From the NCBI GenBank assembly GCA_965212205.1, contig CBDBUX010000001.1:496001-560000 (forward strand): a stretch of 64,000 nucleotides of DNA, in the 5' to 3' direction. The notes under the pieces were generated by a model that did no database searches, had not been told where the DNA came from, and worked only from the letters and a program-made list of their open reading frames with translations. The position numbers and the translations under genes were made by a program. Positions 1 to 7,217 of the stretch are shown piece after piece (within the stretch, counting starts at the first letter, position 1; the number at the start of each line of letters is the position of its first letter). Origin of the DNA: JAHEJJ01 sp965212205. GTDB taxonomy: Bacteria; Bacteroidota; Bacteroidia; Flavobacteriales; Flavobacteriaceae.

Positions 1-1
1 A

Positions 2-844
2 AGACTGTCTACGATCAGTGCAGATGCTTTTCTGAGCGGTTATTTCAAACCTCAAACTCCTGTTGTGATTGAAGGGGCTACCAGCACATGGCCTGCCTTC
101 ACCAAATGGGATTTTGATTATATGAAACAAGTTGCAGGCGAGAAGATTGTTCCGCTTTATGACGACCGACCGGTAGATCATAAAGAAGGCTTTAACGAAC
201 CTCACGCCAGGATGAAAATGTCGGACTATATCGAACTGTTGCAGCAAGAGCCCACCAAGTATCGTATTTTCCTTTGGAATATTTTAAAAGAAATTCCTGA
301 GCTCCGGGAAGATTTCAAATACCCGGACTTTGGCCTTAAATTGATGAAAGGATTGCCTATGCTCTTTTTTGGAGGTTCGGATTCATCAACATTCATGCAC
401 TACGATATTGATTTGGCCAATATTTTCCACTTCCATTTTGAAGGAGAAAAAGAATGTGTACTGTTTCCACAGTCACAAAACAAGCATATGTATAAAATAC
501 CTCATTCCCTGATTTCCCATGAAGGGATCGATTTCTCCAAACCGGATTATGAAAAGTGGCCGGCATTGAGATATCTGGATGGGTACAGGGCGCAATTGAA
601 ACATGGGGAAATGATTTATATCCCAGAGGGATACTGGCATTATATGCGATACCTTACTCCTGGTTTTTCTATGAGCCTGAGGGCAATCGCCAGAAATCCT
701 GCTAACCTGGGCAAAGCCATTTATAATATTGCCTTTATGCGCTATTTCGATATGATAATGCGGAAATTAAGAGGCCGTCGCTGGATCGACTGGAAAAATG
801 AGCAGGCCATATCCCGTACCCATCGGTTCCTTCCCGAATCATAG
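2..844 (+). CDS. Cupin-like (JmjC/Cupin_8) oxygenase-type protein, 5' end outside window
   Basis: The frame is open from base 2, so the gene starts outside the window and about 280 residues are visible. The metal-site pattern of the Cupin_8/JmjC fold is present: an HxD pair in 'FMHYDIDLAN' (His codon 398-400, Asp codon 404-406) and a distal His in 'IPEGYWHYM' (codon 638-640). This suggests a cytosolic Fe(II)/2-oxoglutarate-dependent hydroxylase acting on a protein or small molecule. The substrate cannot be told from sequence. The GTG at 65 could be mistaken for a start but lies inside the domain. The next gene begins about 105 bases downstream. Confidence 0.85.
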   Translation, partial: RLSTISADAFLSGYFKPQTPVVIEGATSTWPAFTKWDFDYMKQVAGEKIVPLYDDRPVDHKEGFNEPHARMKMSDYIELLQQEPTKYRIFLWNILKEIPELREDFKYPDFGLKLMKGLPMLFFGGSDSSTFMHYDIDLANIFHFHFEGEKECVLFPQSQNKHMYKIPHSLISHEGIDFSKPDYEKWPALRYLDGYRAQLKHGEMIYIPEGYWHYMRYLTPGFSMSLRAIARNPANLGKAIYNIAFMRYFDMIMRKLRGRRWIDWKNEQAISRTHRFLPES

Positions 845-949
845 TGCAACAAATCGAATTTCCTTATTCGGACAATTTAAAAGTAACCCATATACATTTT
901 TACTATTGGATTTATCATTATGTTTATGGCTTAAATCATTTGCCGCTTC

Positions 950-2110
950 ATGCAGTTAGTTCCTGTATCTTCCAAAAAGGACCAAAAGAAATTTACCAGG
1001 TTTCCCGTTAAGCTTTACAAGGATGCGGCACATTGGATCAGACCGATCGACAAGGATATTGAAGATGTCTTTGATCCGGGAAAAAATAAGAGTTTTCGTA
1101 GCGGAGAGTGTCAAAGGTGGCTGTTGAAGTCGAATAGTGAAGTGATCGGCAGAATTGCAGCCTTTATTATCAAAAAAGAGACAGACGGGGGTACAGAACT
1201 TTCACCTGGCATTGGTTTCTTCGAATGTGTTGATGATCAGCAGGCTGCGAATATGCTTTTAGATTGTGGAAAAAAATGGCTGGAAGAACGCGGTGCAACT
1301 TACATGGATGGGCCGATTAACTTCGGACGTCGAGACAGATGGTGGGGGCTGCTTACCAAAGGCTTCGAACTGGAACCAAACTATCAGTGTAATTATAACT
1401 TACCTTATTATCAGGAACTTTTTAAGAATTACGGTTTCAAGACTTATTTTGAGCAATATACTTTTGTCAGGGTCATTAAAGATCCTGTTCATCCGCGTCT
1501 GGTATACAAGTCCGAAATGGTAGCCAAGGACCCTGACTATACACTGACACATTTTAAAATGAAAGATTTTGACCGGTTTGCCAGCGATATTATCGAGGTG
1601 TATAACAAGGCCTGGGTGAACCACGAAGGAGTATCCACCATTTCCCTTGAACAGGGTAAGGCCATTATGAAACGGCTTAAATCCGTGATGGTGGAGGAGT
1701 TTATATGGCTGGCTTATTACAGAGAGAACCCGGCCGCTATTTTTGTGAATATTCCCGAAGTAAATCAAGTTCTTAAATATGTCAACGGAAAATTAAACCT
1801 ACTTGGCAAACTGAAATATCTTTGGTATAAGTCGAGAATAAAACATCGCAAAGTACTGGGAATAATTTTCGGAGTAACTCCTGAACATCAGGGCAAAGGA
1901 GTCGACGGGGCGATTATTGTCGCTTTTGCAGATGAAGCCAGCAGGAATCATCCGCAATATGAGACCATCGAGATGCACGGGATTGGTGATTTTAATCGAA
2001 AAATGATATTAGTGGTAAAACAGGTAGGCGGGGATATACGAAAGGTACATACCACTTATAGGTATCTTTTCGATCGAACACAGGCTTTTGAGCGTATGAA
2101 GGCTATCTGA
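950..2110 (+). CDS. GNAT-fold-like protein of the YghO type, function unknown
   Basis: This 386-residue soluble protein has no signal peptide. Its N-terminal half contains 'GECQRWLLKSNSEVIGRIA' (about residues 50-70) and its C-terminal half 'GVTPEHQGKGVDGAII' (about 305-320). The second looks like the acetyl-CoA loop (Q/RxxGxG/A) of Gcn5-related N-acetyltransferases, and the arrangement recalls the YghO family of doubled GNAT folds. An acyl-CoA-dependent transfer is plausible but no substrate can be assigned. It lies 105 bases after the cupin gene on the same strand and converges with the hydroxylase gene, whose end is 12 bases away. The family link is from memory of conserved features. Confidence 0.75.
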   Translation: MQLVPVSSKKDQKKFTRFPVKLYKDAAHWIRPIDKDIEDVFDPGKNKSFRSGECQRWLLKSNSEVIGRIAAFIIKKETDGGTELSPGIGFFECVDDQQAANMLLDCGKKWLEERGATYMDGPINFGRRDRWWGLLTKGFELEPNYQCNYNLPYYQELFKNYGFKTYFEQYTFVRVIKDPVHPRLVYKSEMVAKDPDYTLTHFKMKDFDRFASDIIEVYNKAWVNHEGVSTISLEQGKAIMKRLKSVMVEEFIWLAYYRENPAAIFVNIPEVNQVLKYVNGKLNLLGKLKYLWYKSRIKHRKVLGIIFGVTPEHQGKGVDGAIIVAFADEASRNHPQYETIEMHGIGDFNRKMILVVKQVGGDIRKVHTTYRYLFDRTQAFERMKAI

Positions 2111-2122
2111 AAAGCCCGATCT

Positions 2123-2779
2123 CTACACCAATTCCTTGCTTTTATCTTTTTTAGCCGGGGGCATGGTTCCGAAAACATGATCCCACAGCGTATTGGATAC
2201 ACCAAACGCCTTATCCGGATAGCGGTAATGGTGGAGGCTGTGGTGTTGCCAGATATTTTTGAATCTTTTTGGCGGACGCATCACGTGTGTGGCCCTGTGA
2301 ACAAAAGAATACATCAGGTACCCGCTAAAAAATCCGGGAAAAAATCCGAAAGTAAGATCAGAAATCCCCATCAGCCAGAAAATGCCATAGAATACTACAA
2401 AAAGTACAGAGGCCATGATCAGACCAGGCACCGGAGGCATTAATAATCGTTCTTCGTCTCTTGGATACTGGTGGTGCGACCCGTGCATGATGAAATGGAA
2501 ACGCTGAGACCACTTTGCTTCAGTTACCCAGTGAAAAACAAAACGGTGCAACATGTACTCCGCAAAAGTCCAGACGAATACTCCAATTATAAAAAGACCG
2601 GCTACGGTAAGGGGCGAAAGACCAATTATTTTTATCGCTAGGGCGATCAAGGCTATAATAGTGATCCCGTAAACAATAATATTCTGTATCGGATTAGTCT
2701 TGGTAAGACTCTCTAGAAAAGGATTCTTAAAAATCTGTGCCTTTCCGTGCTGAAACTCTGTTGTCACTTTCGGTTTCAT
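2123..2779 (-). CDS. Fatty acid hydroxylase (sterol desaturase / FA2H superfamily)
   Basis: This 218-residue integral membrane di-iron enzyme carries the superfamily histidine clusters: 'EYMLHRFVFHW' (about residues 70-80), 'MHGSHHQYP' (about 98-106), 'HRATHVM' (about 161-167) and 'HHSLHHYRYP' (about 179-188). Hydrophobic helices at about 35-65 and 115-155 flank them. It has the compact size of the yeast Scs7 / mammalian FA2H catalytic domain without cytochrome b5. In flavobacteria such enzymes are candidates for alpha-hydroxylation of sphingolipid or sulfonolipid acyl chains; that role is inferred. A second superfamily member is at 54307-55110. Confidence 0.88.
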   Translation of the reverse strand: MKPKVTTEFQHGKAQIFKNPFLESLTKTNPIQNIIVYGITIIALIALAIKIIGLSPLTVAGLFIIGVFVWTFAEYMLHRFVFHWVTEAKWSQRFHFIMHGSHHQYPRDEERLLMPPVPGLIMASVLFVVFYGIFWLMGISDLTFGFFPGFFSGYLMYSFVHRATHVMRPPKRFKNIWQHHSLHHYRYPDKAFGVSNTLWDHVFGTMPPAKKDKSKELV

Positions 2780-2880
2780 AACAAAAGATTATCTAATTAG
2801 AAATGCAAATTTACAAAATACTTCACTAAAATCAACTGAGCCATTACAATACAAAGAGTTTTCAAGCAATTTATGTAGCA

Positions 2881-3375
2881 TTAGATTTTCGCTTTGCCAC
2901 CAGACAACTCGAAGGTTTTATCGTAAACCAATTGATGTTCCCACCCCCGATACAGGAGATAATCTACTAGTTTTCTTTTCCTTTTTTGAGGATTAGCTTC
3001 CGAAGCAAGTGCTAACCATCGCTTTTCAGCCAGTTGGTGGAATACCGCCAAATAATTCTCCGGCTCGATTTCTTCCAATGCCTTATTTATATTAAAACGG
3101 CTGATCTCTCTTTTTACCAATTCTCTTTTTATTCTGTTCCTACCCCATTGCTTATTATTGAACTTTCCTCTGGCGAACTCTTTAGAGAAACGGGTTTCAT
3201 TTAAGAAATCGTGTTCAATAAGATCAACTATTATCCGATCGATGGCCTGTGGGATCATATTCATGGACCTTAACTTTTTGGTTACTTCCTGATGACATCT
3301 TTCCTGATATGCACAGTAATGCTCCAGTGCTTTTGCAGCCTCCTTGAGTGTATAGGATTTATACTTTAAACTCAT
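2881..3375 (-). CDS. recX: Regulatory protein RecX
   Basis: A 164-residue protein of RecX size and composition. It consists of three-helix repeats rich in charged and aromatic residues, including 'ALEHYCAYQERCHQEVTKKL' near residue 20 and 'IDRIIVDLIEHDFLNETRFS' near 65, the latter matching the RecX core. RecX binds RecA filaments and limits recombinase activity in the cytoplasm. recA is not in the window. It is followed on the same strand only by sequence of convergent or neighbouring units, and lies downstream of the RNase G terminator. Confidence 0.9.
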   Translation of the reverse strand: MSLKYKSYTLKEAAKALEHYCAYQERCHQEVTKKLRSMNMIPQAIDRIIVDLIEHDFLNETRFSKEFARGKFNNKQWGRNRIKRELVKREISRFNINKALEEIEPENYLAVFHQLAEKRWLALASEANPQKRKRKLVDYLLYRGWEHQLVYDKTFELSGGKAKI

Positions 3376-3424
3376 TTAAAAAATGTAGTAATATTTTTTG
3401 AGAACAACTAAGGGAGCATAAAAA

Positions 3425-3450
3425 AAGCGACTCCGTTGCTGAAGTCGCTT
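3425..3450 (-). terminator. Rho-independent terminator of the RNase G gene
   Basis: Read on the minus strand, an 8-bp perfect stem (3443-3450 with 3425-3432) with a 10-nt loop is followed by a run of about six T. It begins 4 bases after the RNase G stop codon. Confidence 0.88.
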
Positions 3451-3453
3451 CTA

Positions 3454-5001
3454 TTATTTAATTGCTTTACCGTGTTTATCTTTAAAACGGTATTCCAGAT
3501 ATCTGTACGCGTCCCTGGGTTGGACCTTAATCCATTTCTTATGTTCCATAAACCATTTGGAACGGATAGAAGGGAATCCTTTTGTAAGGTATGCAGCGAT
3601 AAAAGGGTGTGCATTCAAAACAATACCCTTGTCTTTATGCGGTCCCTTGAATATTTTTTCAAGCTCTACAGTCATTTGTTCGATAAGCACGATTGGAGCT
3701 TCAACCTCATTAGCTTTTCCGCTCGGATCTTCCTCGGTAGTCTTAATGTTGACCTCCGGTCTAACCCTTTGTCTGGTAATCTGTACCAGTCCAAATTTGC
3801 TGGGGGGAAGAATCTTGTGCTTGGCACGGTCGTCTTTCATTTCTTCTCTGAGGTGGTCGAAGAGTTTTCTCCTGTGCTCGGCACGAATCATATCGATAAA
3901 ATCTACCACAATAATACCTCCCATATCGCGCAGGCGCAGTTGCCTTGCGATTTCAGAGGCGGCCAGCAGATTTACTTCTAATGCTGTGTCTTCTTGATTT
4001 TTAGCCTTATTTGAGCGGTTACCGCTGTTGACGTCGATAACGTGCAACGCTTCGGTATGCTCAATAACCAAATAAGCGCCCTTGCTCATTGAAGCCGTTC
4101 GGCCGAACGAGGTCTTTATTTGTCTTTCGATCCCGAATTTCTCAAAAATAGGGACCTTGGAGCTATACTTTTTTACAATGGATTCCTTGTCAGGGGCGAT
4201 TTCGTGTACATAATCCTTGATCTGGTTATAAAGTGTCTCATCGTCCACATAAATACCTGTGAATGTTTCATTGAATACATCTCTTAATATCGAAGATGCT
4301 CTGTTCAATTCTACAAGTACCTTGGACGGTGTAGGCGCTTTATACAATTTTTTACACATTGCCGACCATTTGATCAGCAAGTTTTGCAGATCTTTATCTA
4401 ACTCTGCTACTTTTTTGCCTTCCGCAACTGTTCTGATAATTACGCCAAAGCCCTTTGGTTTAATGCTTTTGACCAGGCGTTTTAGCCTGTCTTTTTCTTC
4501 CTTGCTCCCTATCTTTTGCGATACGGAAACACGATCAGAAAATGGCACCATTACCAGGTAACGTCCGGCAATGGAAAGCTCTGAACTTATACGGGGTCCT
4601 TTGGTAGAAATAGGTTCTTTTACAATTTGCACCAAAAGAGACTGATTCGCTTTGATTACATCTTTAATGCTACCATGCTTGTCAATATCTTTTTCAAAAG
4701 GAAAATTTTTCAAGGTGTAATCCCTGAGTTTTCCAGTGCTTACTCTTTTGATGAACTTTAACATGCTCGATAATTGCGGTCCGAGATCGTGGTAATGTAA
4801 AAAGGCATCCTTTTCATAACCAACATTTACGAACGCCGCATTGAGCCCTGTTACGGGTTTCCGGACTTTGGCGATCAGAATATCGCCAACGTTAAAATTA
4901 TTATCGTTTTCATCCCGGTGAAGTTCAATGAGTTTCCCTTCTTTCAATAAGGCAAAATCGACGGCGTTAGAATCAGATCTTACGATTAATTCTCTATTCA
5001 C
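3454..5001 (-). CDS. rng: Ribonuclease E/G family protein
   Basis: The product (515 aa from the chosen start) has an S1-like RNA-binding region at the N-terminus ('VGDILIAKVRKPVTGLNAAF', then 'VGYEKDAFLHY') and the RNase E/G catalytic core, including 'EHTEALHVIDVNSGN' and 'GGIIVVDFIDM', which contribute the Mg-binding aspartates. The short C-terminus fits RNase G, not degradosome-organising RNase E. It would process rRNA and decay mRNA in the cytoplasm. I start it at the GTG at 4999-5001, because the resulting opening 'MNRELIVRSD' matches the usual flavobacterial N-terminus. The ATG at 5041-5043 is in frame but would add 14 unusual residues encoded across a palindrome. Confidence 0.9.
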   Translation of the reverse strand: MNRELIVRSDSNAVDFALLKEGKLIELHRDENDNNFNVGDILIAKVRKPVTGLNAAFVNVGYEKDAFLHYHDLGPQLSSMLKFIKRVSTGKLRDYTLKNFPFEKDIDKHGSIKDVIKANQSLLVQIVKEPISTKGPRISSELSIAGRYLVMVPFSDRVSVSQKIGSKEEKDRLKRLVKSIKPKGFGVIIRTVAEGKKVAELDKDLQNLLIKWSAMCKKLYKAPTPSKVLVELNRASSILRDVFNETFTGIYVDDETLYNQIKDYVHEIAPDKESIVKKYSSKVPIFEKFGIERQIKTSFGRTASMSKGAYLVIEHTEALHVIDVNSGNRSNKAKNQEDTALEVNLLAASEIARQLRLRDMGGIIVVDFIDMIRAEHRRKLFDHLREEMKDDRAKHKILPPSKFGLVQITRQRVRPEVNIKTTEEDPSGKANEVEAPIVLIEQMTVELEKIFKGPHKDKGIVLNAHPFIAAYLTKGFPSIRSKWFMEHKKWIKVQPRDAYRYLEYRFKDKHGKAIK

Positions 5002-5015
5002 CTGATTCAATTTTG

Positions 5016-5032
5016 ATCCGCCTGAGGCGGAT
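5016..5032. repeat. 17-nt palindrome atccgcctgaggcggat in the RNase G leader
   Basis: Two perfect 8-base arms flank one central base (arms 5016-5023 and 5025-5032). It sits 14 bases upstream of the preferred GTG start of rng. It could be a REP-like mobile palindrome or a leader hairpin. A shorter palindrome with a related CCGCC/GGCGG core lies at 28755-28767. Confidence 0.7.
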
Positions 5033-5114
5033 AGATTAAACATTTGTTGTTACAGGTTGTATAAACCCGCCGAAATCCTGTTAGGAATTTCTATTTCAAT
5101 GAACGTATAAAACG

Positions 5115-5141
5115 AAAAAGTAGTTATGGCAACTACTTTTT
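5115..5141 (-). terminator. Terminator overlapping the end of the small basic gene
   Basis: An 11-bp perfect stem (5131-5141 with 5115-5125) and a 5-nt loop. On the minus strand the 3' arm ends in five T. The 5' arm contains the last codons and the stop codon of the 29-residue gene, so coding end and terminator share bases. Confidence 0.85.
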
Positions 5142-5222
5142 CTTATGACGGTTAGCTCTCCTCCTCTTTTTTCGTTTATGGGTAGCTACCTTATGTCTTT
5201 TTCTTTTTTTACCACTTGGCAT
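5133..5222 (-). CDS. 29-residue basic protein, bS22/mS38 (AURKAIP1/COX24)-like, candidate ribosomal protein
   Basis: The frame opens at ATG 5220-5222, reads MPSGKKRKRH then KVATHKRKKRRRANRHKKK and stops at TAG 5133-5135. Twenty of 29 residues are Lys, Arg or His. Established knowledge: proteins of the AURKAIP1/COX24 family (mitochondrial mS38, mycobacterial bS22) are similarly short and basic and carry the 'KRKKRRR..RHKK' style, and bacteroidotal genomes encode conserved proteins of this kind. A structural role in the small ribosomal subunit is therefore likely. It lies 30 bases downstream of the HU gene on the same strand, probably cotranscribed, and is closed by the terminator that overlaps its stop. 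Confidence 0.82.
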   Translation of the reverse strand: MPSGKKRKRHKVATHKRKKRRRANRHKKK

Positions 5223-5252
5223 ATGGTCTTTATTTTCTTTTCAATAATAGAT

Positions 5253-5543
5253 TTAGTCAACTCGTACGTTGCTCTTTACCCCTTCCACAAAAACCTTAGC
5301 CGGTTTAAATGCAGGAATATTATGAGCTGGAATCTTTATCGTCGTATTTTTCGATATGTTCCTTCCGGTTTTTTCTGCTCTTTTCTTAATAATAAAGCTG
5401 CCAAAGCCTCTCAAGTAGACGTTGTCTCCATTTTCAAGCGAAGATTTAACTTCTTCCATAAAGGACTCAACCGTGGCTTGTACATCACCTTTTTCAATTC
5501 CCAGTTTTTCTGAGATTCTAGATACGATATCCGCTTTCGTCAT
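5253..5543 (-). CDS. HU/IHF-family DNA-binding protein
   Basis: This 96-residue protein has the full HU fold. Helices at the N-terminus ('MTKADIVSRISEKLGIEKGD') are followed by the 'LRGFGSFIIKKRAEKTGRN' signature at about residues 45-62 and a beta-arm with 'IPAHNIPAFKPAKVF' ending in the conserved F/V-P/K-A-K pattern. HU bends and compacts DNA in the nucleoid. It is transcribed divergently from mutY, with its own promoter about 40 bases upstream, and is followed by the small basic protein gene. Confidence 0.96.
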   Translation of the reverse strand: MTKADIVSRISEKLGIEKGDVQATVESFMEEVKSSLENGDNVYLRGFGSFIIKKRAEKTGRNISKNTTIKIPAHNIPAFKPAKVFVEGVKSNVRVD

Positions 5544-5580
5544 GTTTTAAATTTAGTTTACTGTAAGTTTTTCAGGCTTG

Positions 5581-5607
5581 CAAATATATAAATTTAATTT
5601 ATTCCAA
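5581..5607 (-). promoter_or_regulatory. Promoter of the HU gene
   Basis: On the minus strand a perfect bacteroidotal -7 box TATATTTG (5588-5581) is preceded by TTG (5607-5605) with a 16-base gap. The implied start is near 5574, giving a leader of about 30 bases. Confidence 0.75.
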
Positions 5608-5642
5608 AGCCTTAAACGACTAATTTTAAGTATATAAACTCT

Positions 5643-5650
5643 TAGTTTTG
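5643..5650 (+). promoter_or_regulatory. -7 box (TAGTTTTG) of mutY
   Basis: This matches TAnnTTTG. The start of transcription would be near 5657, which leaves about 12 bases before the ATG at 5669 and excludes the in-frame TTG at 5648 as a start. No clear -33 TTG is seen. Confidence 0.6.
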
Positions 5651-5668
5651 TCGCTTATTATTTCTAAG

Positions 5669-6715
5669 ATGGATTTTTCTAAAAAAATACTTAGCTGGTA
5701 TAAGAAAAACAGGCGCGATCTTCCATGGCGTGCTACCAAAGATCCATATAAGATCTGGTTGTCGGAGATCATCCTGCAACAAACCAGGGTTGCTCAGGGA
5801 ACTCCCTATTACAATAAGTTCATACAACACTACCCTACGGTGGAAGCTCTTGCAGCAGCTGGTGAAGACCAGGTGCTCAAATTATGGCAGGGACTGGGTT
5901 ATTATACCCGCGCCAGAAATTTACATGCTACGGCAAAAGTTGTCGTACACAAGTACGATGGGAAATTTCCACAGGATTATGAAGGCCTAATTAAGCTAAA
6001 AGGGATTGGAGACTATACCGCCAGCGCCATAGCCTCTATTTGTTTTGATGAACCGGAGCCGGTGGTAGATGGTAATGTTCTTAGAGTATTGGCACGTTAT
6101 TTTGGAATAACTACTCCGATCAATGGTCCGGGCGCTGCAAGCTATTTTAAAAAGCTGGCAAAGGAAGTAATGGAGGAGGATATCATAAGGGACTATAATC
6201 AGGGAATTATGGAATTTGGTGCAATTCAATGCAAACCAAAGAACCCTGATTGCCCGAGTTGCCCGTTGCAGGAGAGTTGTATGGCATTAGCACAGGGCAA
6301 AGTATCAGTATTACCCCTTAAGATCAAGAAAGGACCGATTAGAAAACGTTATTTTAATTATCTGGTCGGAATAGATGCGAATAACAATACGCGTCTTGTA
6401 CAACGGTCAAAGAATGATATCTGGAAACGACTCTACGAGTTTCCGTTGTTTGAATCGGAGTCTGAACTGGAGCGAACACAAATATTCGCGTTGTGTAAAG
6501 ACCTCCTGGAAGTGAACGATATTGGAGAGGTCTATGAGAATAGTACCAAAGCAGTGATTCATAAATTATCGCATCAGCAACTCCACACTAAGTTCTGGAT
6601 TGTCAAAACCAATGATCATTTTAAGTCGGGAATCCCGGTAAATCAACTCGATGAGTATCCGGTACCCGTGCCGATTTCAGACTTTATTAAAACATTTAAA
6701 AATTCGTACTTTTGA
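5669..6715 (+). CDS. mutY: A/G-specific adenine DNA glycosylase MutY
   Basis: A 348-residue base-excision-repair enzyme that removes adenine mispaired with 8-oxoguanine. Visible motifs in order are 'SEIILQQTRV' with the catalytic Glu (about residue 33), the helix-hairpin-helix 'LKGIGDYTASAI' (about 110-121), 'VVDGNVLRVLAR' with the catalytic Asp, the [4Fe-4S] ligands in C-x6-C-x2-C-x5-C spacing ('CKPKNPDCPSCPLQESC', about 190-206), and a C-terminal NUDIX-like domain recognising 8-oxoG. ATG 5669 is chosen over TTG 5648 because the latter lies inside the -7 box. The ssb gene follows after 15 bases. Confidence 0.96.
   Translation: MDFSKKILSWYKKNRRDLPWRATKDPYKIWLSEIILQQTRVAQGTPYYNKFIQHYPTVEALAAAGEDQVLKLWQGLGYYTRARNLHATAKVVVHKYDGKFPQDYEGLIKLKGIGDYTASAIASICFDEPEPVVDGNVLRVLARYFGITTPINGPGAASYFKKLAKEVMEEDIIRDYNQGIMEFGAIQCKPKNPDCPSCPLQESCMALAQGKVSVLPLKIKKGPIRKRYFNYLVGIDANNNTRLVQRSKNDIWKRLYEFPLFESESELERTQIFALCKDLLEVNDIGEVYENSTKAVIHKLSHQQLHTKFWIVKTNDHFKSGIPVNQLDEYPVPVPISDFIKTFKNSYF
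6707..6714 (+). promoter_or_regulatory. -7 box (TACTTTTG) ahead of ssb
   Basis: A TAnnTTTG match inside the last codons of mutY, 17 bases before the ssb ATG. It would give ssb its own short leader in addition to read-through from mutY. Confidence 0.5.
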
Positions 6716-6730
6716 ACCAATAATAAAATT

Positions 6731-7192
6731 ATGAGCGGAACACTGAATAAAGTAATGCTGATTGGGCATCTGGGCGATGAGGTTAAATTGCATTATTTCG
6801 AAGGTGGCAACTGTATTGGACGTTTTCCAATGGCCACTAATGAGACCTATACCAACAGGCAAACAGGAGAAAAAGTGACCAATACCGAATGGCACAATAT
6901 TGTGGTTCGGAATAAGGCTGCAGAAATTTGTGAAAAATACCTCCATAAAGGAGATAAGCTCTATGTGGAAGGCCGACTTAAAACCAGGCAATGGCAAGGC
7001 GAAGATGGCAATATGCGCTACACTACTGAAGTACATGTTCAGGAGTTCACATTTTTATCTACCCGGCAAGACGAAGCTACTGGAGCCACACCGCAGACGG
7101 TGAAGTCTTCAGCACCACGTCCTGTTGAAAAGAGCCCTCAGGAGGTTCAACCCACCAATGAACCAGAACAGGAAGACGACCTACCCTTCTAA
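6731..7192 (+). CDS. ssb: Single-stranded DNA-binding protein
   Basis: A 153-residue SSB. The OB-fold covers residues 1-110 ('LNKVMLIGHLGDEV', 'TEWHNIVV', 'GDKLYVEGRLKTRQW'), followed by a disordered Pro/Glu/Gln-rich linker and the acidic interaction tip 'EDDLPF' at the very C-terminus. It coats ssDNA in replication and repair and recruits partners through that tip. It lies between mutY and gldE on the same strand. The same final five residues end the DUF3127 protein at 30302-30676. Confidence 0.97.
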   Translation: MSGTLNKVMLIGHLGDEVKLHYFEGGNCIGRFPMATNETYTNRQTGEKVTNTEWHNIVVRNKAAEICEKYLHKGDKLYVEGRLKTRQWQGEDGNMRYTTEVHVQEFTFLSTRQDEATGATPQTVKSSAPRPVEKSPQEVQPTNEPEQEDDLPF

Positions 7193-7217
7193 AGCGATTA
7201 CCTAAAACATATAACTA

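Noticed and set aside
5145..5513. 122-codon plus-strand open frame across HU and the small basic gene
   Set aside because: Both overlapping minus-strand genes are convincing, and this frame crosses their boundary and a terminator arm.
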